Assembly: GCF_013410945.1 (NCBI RefSeq)
Contig: NZ_JACCCH010000001.1
Coordinates: 310,001-374,000, forward strand
Direction of reading: 5' to 3'
DNA length: 64,000 nucleotides
Source: Leifsonia sp. AK011
GTDB taxonomy: Bacteria > Actinomycetota > Actinomycetes > Actinomycetales > Microbacteriaceae
In this document: piece after piece, positions 18,801 to 26,941 of the stretch
Layout of the letters: the number at the start of each line of letters is the position of its first letter
Numbering within the stretch: position 1 is the stretch's first letter
Notes under the pieces: model-generated
Seen by the model: the letters and a program-made list of their open reading frames with translations, nothing else
Databases searched by the model: none
Told to the model about the DNA's origin: nothing
Made by a program: the position numbers and the translations under genes

Positions 18801-19369
18801 GGTACGAGACGTCGCGTCTGGTCGCCGATCACGCGTTCGGCGCGTCGGGTGCTGAGCGCGCCTACATCGCCACGGGAACGAAGTTCCCCGATGCGCTGAT
18901 GGCCGGTGGCGCCGCTGGCGTCAACGACGCCCCGGTGATCCTGGTCAACGGCGCTGCCGCGGACCTGGATGCGGCGACGGCAACGTTGCTCACCGAGCTC
19001 GGCATCACCGACACGCGAGTGCTCGGCGACACCGCCTCGGTGACCGCCGGCCTCTTCGAGGACGTCGACGCTGTCACCGAGGCCGTCCGCCTCGCGGGCG
19101 CCAACCGTTATGACACCGCTCGGGCGATCAACGCCGACGCGTTCGAGACGGCTGGCCGGGCATTCCTCGCCACAGGTGGCAACTACCCCGACGCGCTGGC
19201 CGGCTCGGCATGGGCGGGCTCCGTCGGTGCACCGCTCTTCGCCGCGAACACGACTTGCGTTCCGGGTGGGGTTCTCGACGACCTCGAGAAGCTCGGCGTG
19301 ACGCACGTGACCCTGCTGGGTGGCGAGCCGTCGCTGTCGGCCTCGGTGCTGGCTCTGACCCGTTGCTGA
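15842..19369 (+). CDS. Secreted purple acid phosphatase-like protein with beta-propeller, Ig and CW2 repeats
   Basis: 1175-aa exported protein. Signal peptide 1-34 (cleavage near AAFAAPA). Residues ~40-140 form the Fn3-like domain of purple acid phosphatases. The metallophosphoesterase domain (~145-440) shows FGDAQNE, NAGDLVNRSGND, APGNHEYSGD, VVFHQP and MGHDHTYARGY, which supply the metal ligands. A beta-propeller-like region (~520-770) and an Ig-like domain (~775-880) follow, then three CW2 repeats (VFGANRFETAVEI, LSGVDRYETSRLV, LAGANRYDTARAI) that should bind the wall. ATG 15842 has GAGAGGA upstream. It probably releases phosphate from extracellular esters; the propeller's role is unknown. 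Like the CW2 protein at 1753-3738, it ends in a Cys. Confidence 0.9.
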   Translation: MRSPRTPRRLRNAATTAAAIVAISLLPVSAAFAAPAVVSGDDATPERVVLTPPQDPSTSQSITWRTGGSVTAGAVHIRAVGETTWRVVDARANEILQSAGIPTRTHSATIDGLTAATEYEYYVGTDGFTSDTFRFTTASAPGEDFTFIYFGDAQNELTAKWSPVVKAAYDRFPDAIGTVNAGDLVNRSGNDSEWTEWFGAMDGYSQTTNVIAAPGNHEYSGDAFLKNWKSNFEYPANGPAWDGTTGTSQAKIQEAAYRAHMEVALQETAYYTDYQGVRFISLNATINESLITPASLPPCLIACPDPAKLWLSMQADWLDDALTSNPNKWSAVVFHQPVFSTAEGRDEVDIRNAWLPVFQRNDIDLVLMGHDHTYARGYVNSDATATPGVTTGPVYAVSVSGPKYYEQQPVDDNVWTQNGATQVVRAGHTSTFQGIRVTDDQLFYEAVVAAKWDDQSTTDVPVGGVLDSFTITKYDNGTKFVTETGVTVPGPGEVEGPELPEEPGSAPATVPLGHEVVGTIDAATATAPSASAFDPQRKLLYVADQAGSGLIQAIDPSTGAVVREFSTGSPVVDMVYEPDLAGFSPAYPAVIVATEDDKIAGYSVHPSNFGTKIFEEQFTAGIRGVAIDQVPDLAYIALETGVIETYNFKADQHLAQTTVPADVQRLRLDPVTGNLYATFDSDTNGAVGLRIYATRSGVSELRSYVLDAGATSLDLDTTQGLVYVGHRTSGISVVDPVADTVARASEASFGASIEGVAVDVSKGLIYASSSSSQPAPIVVIGRQQAPRVVQSPTAATAEQGSPVTFEAHGFGVPTPHTTWESRASGAADWTVVDGAVGDSLEVVAGAKNVQYRAVFTNTIGGTDYRTTSASATLTVPSTVDRVFGANRFETAVEISKASYPTGAGVVYIANGNNYPDALSAGPAAAFEGGPLLLVTPDSLPGVVSAELARLAPERIVVVGGLPSVGAAVYDQLDALPGDITRLSGVDRYETSRLVADHAFGASGAERAYIATGTKFPDALMAGGAAGVNDAPVILVNGAAADLDAATATLLTELGITDTRVLGDTASVTAGLFEDVDAVTEAVRLAGANRYDTARAINADAFETAGRAFLATGGNYPDALAGSAWAGSVGAPLFAANTTCVPGGVLDDLEKLGVTHVTLLGGEPSLSASVLALTRC

Positions 19370-19387
19370 TCACAGTAACCAGTTGAA

Positions 19388-19450
19388 CGGCGATGGCCGT
19401 CGCGGTCGTCGAGCAGATAGAACTGCCCGGCACCGCGGCGGCCATCGTCG
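19388..19450 (+). terminator. 19-bp stem downstream of the phosphatase gene
   Basis: Arms 19388-19406 and 19432-19450 pair over 19 positions; both non-Watson-Crick positions become G-U wobbles in plus-strand RNA. The loop is 25 nt. It starts 19 nt after the stop at 19369 and lies between convergent genes, so it is a likely terminator for the phosphatase transcript. Confidence 0.55.
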
Positions 19451-19501
19451 TGCCGCCAGCAACGGCCACCTCTGTGCTCCGCAGTGTGATCGGCTCGGGT
19501 C

Positions 19502-19930
19502 TCACGTGCGCCCGGCGCGCAGTCGCAACCCGGACGCCGTCGCCATCGCGGCGCCGATGAGTACGGGGTACCCCGTGGCCGTGCCGAATGCGAGCGCATT
19601 GAGCGGATCCAGCCACGCTGACTCCGCTGACGACCACCCCCATCGCGCGGCTATCCCCACCACCACTATCGCCACGATGAGAAGCCCAGCGGTCAGGCCC
19701 ACGATGGGCCAGCGCCACGCGATGGCGATGGCAACGGCACCGATGACTGCGATCAACGCGAGGGCCAGTGGGCTGATCGTGTAGTTCGGCGGCACTCGCA
19801 CGGCTGGCGCTACGGCAATGGCGTAGTTGACCAGGACTCCCGTGGCGACGCCGAACACCACGGAGACGGCGACGTGGGAGGCGCTCGATCGTGCAGGCCC
19901 CGACTCAGCAGGTGAAACAGACGGAGGCAT
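19502..19930 (-). CDS. Small integral membrane protein of unknown function
   Basis: 142 aa with a polar N-terminus and four hydrophobic segments (VAVSVVFGVATGVLVNYAIA, LALALIAVIGAVAIAIAW, IVGLTAGLLIVAIVVVGIAA, ALAFGTATGYPVLIGAAMAT). No family is recognised. It is convergent with the phosphatase gene and divergent from the duplicated sensor cassette, so it has no operon partner. Confidence 0.7.
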   Translation of the reverse strand: MPPSVSPAESGPARSSASHVAVSVVFGVATGVLVNYAIAVAPAVRVPPNYTISPLALALIAVIGAVAIAIAWRWPIVGLTAGLLIVAIVVVGIAARWGWSSAESAWLDPLNALAFGTATGYPVLIGAAMATASGLRLRAGRT

Positions 19931-20011
19931 CTTCTCGACGATTCATATGGACATCACCCTGGGTGTTGCGTCGTTGGAACTCAGGTCATCTCAGTGCGAG
20001 ACTAACCTGAA

Positions 20012-20028
20012 GTTGATTAATCATCAAC
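20012..20028. promoter_or_regulatory. Palindrome GTTGAT-N5-ATCAAC in divergent intergenic region
   Basis: A 6-bp inverted repeat with a 5-nt AT-rich centre lies 82 nt upstream of the 19930 start and about 100 nt upstream of the sensor kinase start at 20131. Its AT-rich core stands out from the GC-rich surroundings. It may be an operator for either gene; the binding protein is unknown. Confidence 0.35.
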
Positions 20029-20130
20029 AGATGTCCCGTCGGCCGTCACCTCACGGGTGCCGTCGAATCCTCACCCCTCCGCAGTTCCGCGACGGTAGTA
20101 CCGTGGCAGGAGACGAGTCAGGGGGGTGCG

Positions 20131-21270
20131 ATGAGCTGGGTCTACCCGTCGCGCGAAGCCGCCGTCACCACTCGCCTCGGCGTGGAGAGTGCGTTCTTCG
20201 CGGTGTCGACCGGGTTCCTCGCCGGTGCCGTGGTGGCGATCCTGCTCGGCGAGCCCTCAGCGGAGGGACTCTGGTCGGCCCTCCTCCCGGTCGTCGGGCT
20301 CTGGCTGCTACTGCTGGCCGCCCGGCGCTGGCGCGCCTTGCCCGTTGTCGTCATCGTGGCCATGCTCATCGTCGCCGGGCTGTTCGTCTGGCTTGTGGTG
20401 GGGGCCGATCCTGCGTGCGAGGCGAGCCTCGTGGTCGTCGGATGCATCATCGCCACCACGGCACTCGGCAGCAACCTCGATCGCTGGACTGGGGCAGTGG
20501 GCACGCTCGTCGGCTACGCCGTCGCCCAGGGCGCAGTACTCCTGAGCGTCGCCCCATCGTTCGAGATCGCGCCGCTCATCGTGGCCATCACGGTCGCGGC
20601 CTACTACGGCCTGCTCACCATGCTTCGCCACTCCTCGCGAGCGATCGGCGCTCGCCTCGAGTTCGCCGCCCTCACCGACATGGCCAACGCCGAGCGCCGA
20701 GCGCTCGAGCTGCAGTCGCGTGCGCTCGTCCACGACACCATGCTCAGCGAACTCGCCGCGGTCTCGCTCATGTCGCCCGGCCCACTCACGCCGGCCGCCA
20801 GGACGAGCATCGAGACGAGCCTCGACTCCGTGCGGCGGGCCGTGGCCCAGACGTCGGCATCGGGCCCCGAGGGCATCGGCGCCGCACTGGACACTCTCGT
20901 CGCACGGCTCGCCACCTCCGGGGTGGCCGTCACGGTGAGCGGCGACCCCGGCGTCCTCGACCTGCTCTCCGAGGAGGCTCGGGATGCGCTGCTGCTCGCT
21001 GCACACCAGGCGCTGGTGAACGTGGCATCCCATTCGGGCACAGACCGCGCGGAACTCTCGCTCTCGGAAAGCGGCACCTCCGTCGTAGTCATGATCGTCG
21101 ACGACGGAGTCGGGTTCGACTCGAGCACCGTGCCGGAGGACCGCTTCGGGTTCCGCGAGTCGATCCAGGGACGGGTCGAGGCGGCCGGGGGAACCGCCCG
21201 CATCCTGAGCAGCCCCGGGCACGGCACATCCGTGATCCTCGTGTTCGACGTGCCGGAGGGGCAACAGTGA
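20131..21270 (+). CDS. Sensor histidine kinase, copy 1 of duplicated cassette
   Basis: 379 aa. Six hydrophobic segments occupy residues ~20-165, with the signature ALGSNLDRWTGAVGTLVGYA at 111-130. A NarL/DesK-type dimerisation helix carries the putative phospho-acceptor His201 (RALVHDTMLSEL). The HATPase domain is intact: N-box HQALVNVASHSG, G1 box IVDDGVGFD and G2 region SSPGHGTSV. ATG 20131 has a GGGGGG site 4 nt upstream. The next gene starts inside its stop codon (GTGA overlap). No response regulator is adjacent. The 22501 gene is a paralogue with the same architecture. Confidence 0.88.
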   Translation: MSWVYPSREAAVTTRLGVESAFFAVSTGFLAGAVVAILLGEPSAEGLWSALLPVVGLWLLLLAARRWRALPVVVIVAMLIVAGLFVWLVVGADPACEASLVVVGCIIATTALGSNLDRWTGAVGTLVGYAVAQGAVLLSVAPSFEIAPLIVAITVAAYYGLLTMLRHSSRAIGARLEFAALTDMANAERRALELQSRALVHDTMLSELAAVSLMSPGPLTPAARTSIETSLDSVRRAVAQTSASGPEGIGAALDTLVARLATSGVAVTVSGDPGVLDLLSEEARDALLLAAHQALVNVASHSGTDRAELSLSESGTSVVVMIVDDGVGFDSSTVPEDRFGFRESIQGRVEAAGGTARILSSPGHGTSVILVFDVPEGQQ

Positions 21271-22406
21271 GCGGGCATGCCACGGTCGCGCCGGGATCGG
21301 ATGCCGGTAAGCCGGAGTGGCTCGACACCCCACAGACCCTCGACCCCCTCGGTGGGCTCACCGCCCGTCACTTCGCGAGCGCCAGCACCGCCATCGCGGG
21401 AGGCGTGGTCGCGCTCATGCTCGTGACGTTCAGTGCGAGCATCCAGTCGCCCCTGTTTCAGACGGTCGCGCTGGCCGCTTTCGTCGTCGCGGCGGTGAGC
21501 AACCTGCAGGGCGTCGATCCGGGAAGGTTCCCCTACGGGCCGGTGCGGCACGCGGTCCTGCACGCCCTCATGCTCGTCGCCTTCGCCTTCGACTGCGCCA
21601 GCCGGCCCCCGGGGGTCACAGGCTCCTGGGCCCCCGTTGCGCTCACGATCCTCGTCGTCGTCATGGGGTCTTTCCGGCCGTGGATCGAAATCCTCGTCTT
21701 CACGGGCATCTCCGCGATCACGATCGCGATCATTGCCTGGCTGGGCGGGGCAACACCCGGCCACGTGCTCGCGTACATCGTGCCGCTGGTCTCCGTGGGC
21801 GCCGGGGCCGCGGCATTCTCGCGCGTGCTCGTGACGCGCGTGCGCGAGTGGCAGCGGTTCAACGAGCACGTCGTCGACACCGAGCGGGCGAGCATCCGGG
21901 CGAGCGAGGAAGCCGAGGCGATTGCGCGTCGCACGGAACTCGTCGACTACCGTGTCGGGCCGTTCCTCGAGCAGATCCTCGCATCGGGTCAGGTCACGCC
22001 GGTCGACATCGCCCGCGCTCGCGGACTCGCGACGACGCTGCGCACGATGCTGCTGCGGAGCGCTCGCGCCTCCTGGCTCGCCGAACTCGTGGACGAACTC
22101 GACGACCCCGACCGGCTGCTCGACACTCTCACTGCCGACCAACGGCGCGTCATCGGCGCAGGACTTGCCGAGGCACGGTATTCGGCGCCCATCGTTCTCG
22201 GTACGGTTCACGCGGTCCTCACCGCCGGTCACCCGAGGAGCATGCGCATCACAGCGCAACTGCGACCGGGCGAGGGAGCGCCCCAGGGTCGGGCGGCCGC
22301 ATACCGCGCCGTGCTGAGGTATGCGTTCCCGGTCGCCAGGATCGAACTTCGTGAGGAGCTGCTCGAGCTCTACGTGGAGATGGACGAGCAGCCCAGGCGC
22401 GCGTGA
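21267..22406 (+). CDS. Six-TM kinase-like partner protein, copy 1 (no intact ATPase)
   Basis: 379 aa from GTG 21267. It starts with a polar region containing the conserved PQTLDPLGGLTARHFASAS box, then six TM segments to about residue 185, then a helical coiled-coil stretch (RASIRASEEAEAIARRTELV). The C-terminal region (VGPFLEQILASGQV ... LATTLRTMLLRSARASWL) resembles the helix and lid part of actinobacterial histidine kinase ATPase domains but lacks the N, G1 and G2 boxes. I infer a degenerate kinase acting as partner, receptor or regulator of the coupled kinase. Its paralogue at 23634 keeps all these features. Confidence 0.75.
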   Translation: MSGHATVAPGSDAGKPEWLDTPQTLDPLGGLTARHFASASTAIAGGVVALMLVTFSASIQSPLFQTVALAAFVVAAVSNLQGVDPGRFPYGPVRHAVLHALMLVAFAFDCASRPPGVTGSWAPVALTILVVVMGSFRPWIEILVFTGISAITIAIIAWLGGATPGHVLAYIVPLVSVGAGAAAFSRVLVTRVREWQRFNEHVVDTERASIRASEEAEAIARRTELVDYRVGPFLEQILASGQVTPVDIARARGLATTLRTMLLRSARASWLAELVDELDDPDRLLDTLTADQRRVIGAGLAEARYSAPIVLGTVHAVLTAGHPRSMRITAQLRPGEGAPQGRAAAYRAVLRYAFPVARIELREELLELYVEMDEQPRRA

Positions 22407-22500
22407 TTCCGCCGACGGAGTGAGGCCGGACATCCGATCACTACCGACGGCACGGGTCGCTCAGGAGTAGCGTGTCGTCAACGAACAACTGGGGCTGTCG

Positions 22501-23637
22501 ATGAGCGCAATCTACCCAGCGTCGGAGGCAGTGTCGACGTCGAGACTGGCGATCGAAGGTGCCTTCTTCGCAGTCTCCACCGTCTTCATCGCTGCCGCCG
22601 TGTTCTTCTCGTGTCTCAGAGCGTCGCCGGGACTCGACACGGCGCTCGTGGTTGTCTACCTCCTCGCACTCTGGTGTCTGATCCTGCTGGCCTGGCGATG
22701 GAAGCGGCCACCCCTCGTCGCTGCACTGGCGATTCTGGCCGCCGGTGGATTCCTGCTGTGGGGTGTTGCCACGTCGGCAGTGATCCACAGCTCCAGCGTC
22801 CAGATCGCCGCGTGCATCGTGGGACTGACCGCCCTCGGCAGCAACCTCGATCGCTGGACGGGCGCCGTGGGCACCCTCGTGGGCTACGCCGTGGCGAGGG
22901 TCACCCTCGAGGCGAGTCCGCTCGACCCCACCTTCGCTCTCGCACCCCTGGTCGTCGCCGTGATCGTCGCGGCCTACTACACACTCCTCTTCGTGGTTCG
23001 TCGATCGTCACACGGCGTTCGCGAACGCCTCGAGCGCACGGTCCATACCGACATCGCGGCGGACGAACGGCGAGCATTCGACCTGCGCTCCCGCGCGCTC
23101 GTTCACGACACGATCCTCAGCGAGCTGACCGCACTGTCGAACATGAACCCGGGGGCGATCGCAGCACCGGTGCGCTCCAGCATCCGCCTGAGTCTCGAAC
23201 TGGCGCGGGGCGATAGCGTCGACGACTCCCGGGACACGACAACTACCACGTTCAGCGATCTCGTGGGAAACCTCAGAGTCCCCGGTGTCGCGGTCACGGT
23301 TACCGGGGACCCCGACGCGCTCTCGCAGCTTTCGGAGGAGGTACGCGATGCGCTCCTCCGTGCCGCCCACCAGGCGCTCGTCAACGTCGGCGCCCACGCG
23401 GGAACCGACACCGCGGAACTGTCGATCGTGCGCAGCGACCGATCGATCGTGGTGATGATCGTCGACAACGGCGTCGGCTTCGATGAGGCTAGCGTGCCGG
23501 AGGATCGCCTCGGCTTCCGCGAGTCCATCCGGGGTCGCGTGGAGGAGGCCGGAGGAACGGTGCGCATTCTGAGCAGCCCGGGGTCCGGTACATCCGTCAT
23601 CCTCATGTACGACCTCGATGAGCCGACGACGCGATGA
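22501..23637 (+). CDS. Sensor histidine kinase, copy 2 of duplicated cassette
   Basis: 378 aa and colinear with the 20131 product. The TM-domain signature ALGSNLDRWTGAVGTLVGYA is identical in both. The phospho-acceptor region reads RALVHDTILSELTAL (His202) and the ATPase boxes are HQALVNVGAHAG, IVDNGVGFD and SSPGSGTSV, all intact. TM1-3 and the region after the His helix diverge, so the copies may respond to different inputs. ATG has GGGG 7 nt upstream. Its stop overlaps the start of the partner gene (ATGA). Confidence 0.88.
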   Translation: MSAIYPASEAVSTSRLAIEGAFFAVSTVFIAAAVFFSCLRASPGLDTALVVVYLLALWCLILLAWRWKRPPLVAALAILAAGGFLLWGVATSAVIHSSSVQIAACIVGLTALGSNLDRWTGAVGTLVGYAVARVTLEASPLDPTFALAPLVVAVIVAAYYTLLFVVRRSSHGVRERLERTVHTDIAADERRAFDLRSRALVHDTILSELTALSNMNPGAIAAPVRSSIRLSLELARGDSVDDSRDTTTTTFSDLVGNLRVPGVAVTVTGDPDALSQLSEEVRDALLRAAHQALVNVGAHAGTDTAELSIVRSDRSIVVMIVDNGVGFDEASVPEDRLGFRESIRGRVEEAGGTVRILSSPGSGTSVILMYDLDEPTTR

Positions 23638-24776
23638 ACCCCACCGCGACGAACCGTCGAGACACACCCCAAACACTCGACCCGCTGGGCGGTTTCTCCG
23701 CGCGGTACTTCACCATCGCGAGCACCCTCCTCGCTGTCGCGATGGCTGTCTACGTGCAGTTCACGGCGAGCCAGAACGTCGTCGCACCGCTGCTCGAGGG
23801 CGGCGCGCTCCTCGCCTTCGCAGCGGCCGCGGTGGTCAATGTCACGGGCGCCGCCCCCCATAACTTCCCCTACAGCGCGAGACGGCATGCCGCACTGCAG
23901 ACGCTCATGGTTCTCGCGTTCGCCCTGGACTGCGCGAGCCGACACCCCGACGGGGAGGGCACCTGGGCGTCCATCGCCCTCATGCTCATGCTGGTGACCA
24001 TTGGCGCGTTCCGCCCCGCGGCGGAAATCGCGGTCTTCACCCTCCTCTCCGCCACGGCGATCGCTCTCATCTCGTGGGCCTGCGTCGGGAACGGCCGGCT
24101 TGTCGAATCCGATGTGGTCCCGCTCATCGCGGTGGGAATGGGCGCGACCGCGTTCTCCCGCATCCTCGTGACCAGGATGCAACGCTGGCAGCAGGCCTAC
24201 ACGCTCCAGATCGAGACGGAACGGGCATCGATCCGCGCGCGGGAGCATGCTGAAGCCCTCACGCGGCGGTCGGAACTCGTCGAAGTCCAGGTCGGACCGT
24301 ACCTGGAGGAGATCCTGAACAGCCCGACACTAACGGAGGTCGACATCACCCGGGCCCGCGACCTCGCGGCGACACTTCGCACCATGCTCTCTCGGAGCTC
24401 CCGCTTCTCCTGGCTCGCCGAACTTGTCGACACGGTGGGGCCCGATCCGACCCGCCTGCTCGACGTCATGAGCGCAGCACAGCGCCGCGCGCTCGCGGCC
24501 GTGATAGGCGAAATCCGGAACGCGCCCGGCACCGTGGCCGGCAGCACCATGGCCACCTTCACCCCGGACCCGACACCGACCTTGCGCGTCACGGCGGGAC
24601 TGGACGGCGAGCGCCGACACGGGCTGCGGCCCGCCGCGTACAGGGCCGTACTGAGTTCGGTCTTCGCCTCGGCCACTGTCGACCTCTCCCCCACCGCCGT
24701 CGTCATCGGCGTGGACCTGACACCGACGAACGACGACCGGACCCGATCACGGCTCGGCAGATTACTGGCACGTTAA
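23634..24776 (+). CDS. Six-TM kinase-like partner protein, copy 2
   Basis: 380 aa, paralogue of the 21267 product. It keeps TPQTLDPLGGFSARYFTIAS at the N-terminus, six TM segments, the SRILVTRMQRWQQAY junction, coiled coil RASIRAREHAEALTRRSELV and the VGPYLEEILNSPTLTEVDIT ... LAATLRTMLSRSSRFSWLAE region. No ATP-binding boxes are present. It ends 62 nt before zwf. Conservation of the whole two-gene unit after duplication argues that the partner is functional, not debris. Confidence 0.75.
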   Translation: MNPTATNRRDTPQTLDPLGGFSARYFTIASTLLAVAMAVYVQFTASQNVVAPLLEGGALLAFAAAAVVNVTGAAPHNFPYSARRHAALQTLMVLAFALDCASRHPDGEGTWASIALMLMLVTIGAFRPAAEIAVFTLLSATAIALISWACVGNGRLVESDVVPLIAVGMGATAFSRILVTRMQRWQQAYTLQIETERASIRAREHAEALTRRSELVEVQVGPYLEEILNSPTLTEVDITRARDLAATLRTMLSRSSRFSWLAELVDTVGPDPTRLLDVMSAAQRRALAAVIGEIRNAPGTVAGSTMATFTPDPTPTLRVTAGLDGERRHGLRPAAYRAVLSSVFASATVDLSPTAVVIGVDLTPTNDDRTRSRLGRLLAR

Positions 24777-24838
24777 GGACCTGTAAATGATCGCTACTCA
24801 CGGCGATCTGAGGCCTCTCTCCCTGCCAGCATCGGGAT

Positions 24839-26296
24839 GTGAACACCACACCCGAATCCGAGGTGCGCGAAGAGATCGCACCGCACGTCGTCGTCCTCTT
24901 CGGTGCAGCGGGCGACCTCGCACGCCGCAAACTCCTGCCCGGGCTGGCACACCTCGTGCTGTCGGCACTCGCACCCGACATCCGTGTCGTCGGGACATCC
25001 CTCGAAGACCACACGGACGAGTCCTTCCGTGAGATGGCCCTCGATGCGGTCGCGCAGTTCTCCACGCGGCCCCTCACCGACCAGCAGAAGAAGGTCTTCG
25101 CAACGCGACTCACCTACGTGCCCACCGGCAGTGGGCCGGATGCCCTCGCCAAGGCCGTCCACAAGGCCGAGAAAACCCTGGGGCCCGACACCAGGAGGCT
25201 CCACTACCTGAGCGTGCCGCCACGGGCAGCACTCGCCGTCATCAAGACCCTCGAGCAAGCGGGACTCGTCGAGGGTTCCCGCGTCATCATGGAGAAGCCG
25301 TTCGGCACCGACCTCGCCAGTGCGATCGACCTCAACGCGCAGGTGCACGAGGTGTTCGACGAGTCCCAGATCTTCCGGATCGACCACTTCCTCGGCAAGG
25401 AGCCGGCGCAGAACATCCTCGCGTTCCGCTTCGCCAACGGGCTCTTCGAGCCGATCTGGAACCGCAACTTCATCGACCACGTGCAGATCGACGTGCCCGA
25501 GAAACTCAACCTCAACGGCCGCGCCGGGTTCTACGAGGCGACCGGCGCCTACCGCGACATGGTCGTGACACACCTGTTCCAGGTGCTCGCGTTCATGGCG
25601 ATGGAGCCGCCGACAGCGCTCGAGCCGCGCGCCATCAGCGAGGAGAAGAACAAGGTCTTCCGCTCGATGCAGCCCCTGGAGCCAGAGAACGTGGTTCGCG
25701 GCCAGTACGGCGGCTACCGCGACGAGGACGGCGTCGACCCGGAGTCCGAGACCGAGACCTTCGTGGCGCTCAAGGTCTTCATCGACAACTGGCGGTGGGC
25801 CGGGGTGCCGTTCTACCTGCGGACGGGCAAGCGGATGGCGGAGGGCCAGCGCATCATCTCGATCGCCTTCCACGAACCCCCGAAGAGCATGTTCCCTGCC
25901 GGCTCGGGAATCGGAGAACACGGCCCCGACCACCTGACCTTCGACCTTGCCGACGCCTCGAAGGTGTCGCTCTCGTTCTACGGCAAGCGCCCGGGACCGG
26001 GCATGAAGCTCGACAAGCTGTCGATGCAGTTCTCGCTGAGCGAGGTCGACCAGGTCGGCGACGTGCTGGAGGCGTACGAGCGACTCATCCTCGACGCGAT
26101 GCGCGGCGACCACACCCTCTTCACGACAGCAGCCGACATCGAGAGGCTCTGGGAGGTCTCGGCCCCGCTGCTCGAGAATCCCGGAAAGGTGCGCCCCTAC
26201 TTCCCCGGAACCTGGGGGCCCGACGCCATCCACCAGCTCATCGCGCCCCACGCGTGGCGTCTGCCGTTCGAGAGGGCGTGGCGGGAGAAGAAGTAA
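24839..26296 (+). CDS. zwf: Glucose-6-phosphate dehydrogenase
   Basis: 485-aa cytosolic enzyme of the oxidative pentose phosphate pathway: glucose-6-phosphate + NADP+ to 6-phosphogluconolactone. The nucleotide-binding loop is VVLFGAAGDLARRKLLPGL (~residues 18-36). The active-site signature is RIDHFLGKE, with KPFGTDLASA and the substrate-binding stretch FYLRTGKRMAE. The length is normal. It starts at GTG 24839. The usual actinobacterial partners (opcA, tal, tkt, pgl) are absent here, so this is a stand-alone copy. Confidence 0.96.
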   Translation: MNTTPESEVREEIAPHVVVLFGAAGDLARRKLLPGLAHLVLSALAPDIRVVGTSLEDHTDESFREMALDAVAQFSTRPLTDQQKKVFATRLTYVPTGSGPDALAKAVHKAEKTLGPDTRRLHYLSVPPRAALAVIKTLEQAGLVEGSRVIMEKPFGTDLASAIDLNAQVHEVFDESQIFRIDHFLGKEPAQNILAFRFANGLFEPIWNRNFIDHVQIDVPEKLNLNGRAGFYEATGAYRDMVVTHLFQVLAFMAMEPPTALEPRAISEEKNKVFRSMQPLEPENVVRGQYGGYRDEDGVDPESETETFVALKVFIDNWRWAGVPFYLRTGKRMAEGQRIISIAFHEPPKSMFPAGSGIGEHGPDHLTFDLADASKVSLSFYGKRPGPGMKLDKLSMQFSLSEVDQVGDVLEAYERLILDAMRGDHTLFTTAADIERLWEVSAPLLENPGKVRPYFPGTWGPDAIHQLIAPHAWRLPFERAWREKK

Positions 26297-26305
26297 CGTG
26301 GGCGC

Positions 26306-26932
26306 ATGAGCGGTAGCATCCTCGTCCTCCCCGGCGGCGGCTATGCGCGGCTTGCTCCCCACGAGGGCGAGCCCGTGGCCGAGTGGCTGCGCGGGCTGGG
26401 GTGGGATGCCAGGGTCGTGGAGTATCCCGTGGGCACGCGGCATCCCGGACCCCTCAAGGCGGTGCAGCGTGAGATCGCCGTCGAGCGCGCTGCGGGACAC
26501 GACGTGGTCGCGGTGCTCGGGTTCTCGGCGGGTGGGCACCTCGCCGGGCACGCTGCACTGATGACGCCCGGAGTCGACTTCGCGGTGCTGTGCTACCCGG
26601 TCGTGAGCATGGAGGCGCGGACCCATCGGGGATCGCGCGACAATCTGCTCGGGCCCCGACCCTGGCCGTGGGCGAAGCGCGCGCTGTCGCTCGATCGGAT
26701 GGTGACATCCGATGCGCCGCCCATGTTCATCTGGACGACCGGGGAGGATGCCTCGGTCGAGCCGGTCGACCACAGCTACCGGCTCGGTGCGGCGTTGGCC
26801 CGCCACGGTGTGCCGTACGACCTGCATGTCTTCGCCGACGGCGGCCACGGTCTCGGCTTCGCGGAGGGCCTCCCCGCGTCCGCGTGGCGCGCGCTCTGCG
26901 AGCGCTGGCTGGAGGACCGCCGTGCACCCTAA
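26306..26932 (+). CDS. Alpha/beta hydrolase (acetylesterase-like)
   Basis: 208-aa serine hydrolase. The oxyanion motif is LPGGGYARLAPHEGE (HGGG-like), the nucleophile elbow GFSAGGHLAGHAAL and the C-terminal His in FADGGHGLGF; the Asp is probably in GEDASVEPVDH. This is the BD-FAE/acetylesterase-type group. ATG lies 6 nt after TAACGT, just past the zwf stop, so it may have its own leaderless promoter. The substrate is unknown. Confidence 0.87.
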   Translation: MSGSILVLPGGGYARLAPHEGEPVAEWLRGLGWDARVVEYPVGTRHPGPLKAVQREIAVERAAGHDVVAVLGFSAGGHLAGHAALMTPGVDFAVLCYPVVSMEARTHRGSRDNLLGPRPWPWAKRALSLDRMVTSDAPPMFIWTTGEDASVEPVDHSYRLGAALARHGVPYDLHVFADGGHGLGFAEGLPASAWRALCERWLEDRRAP

Positions 26933-26941
26933 CCCCCGACA

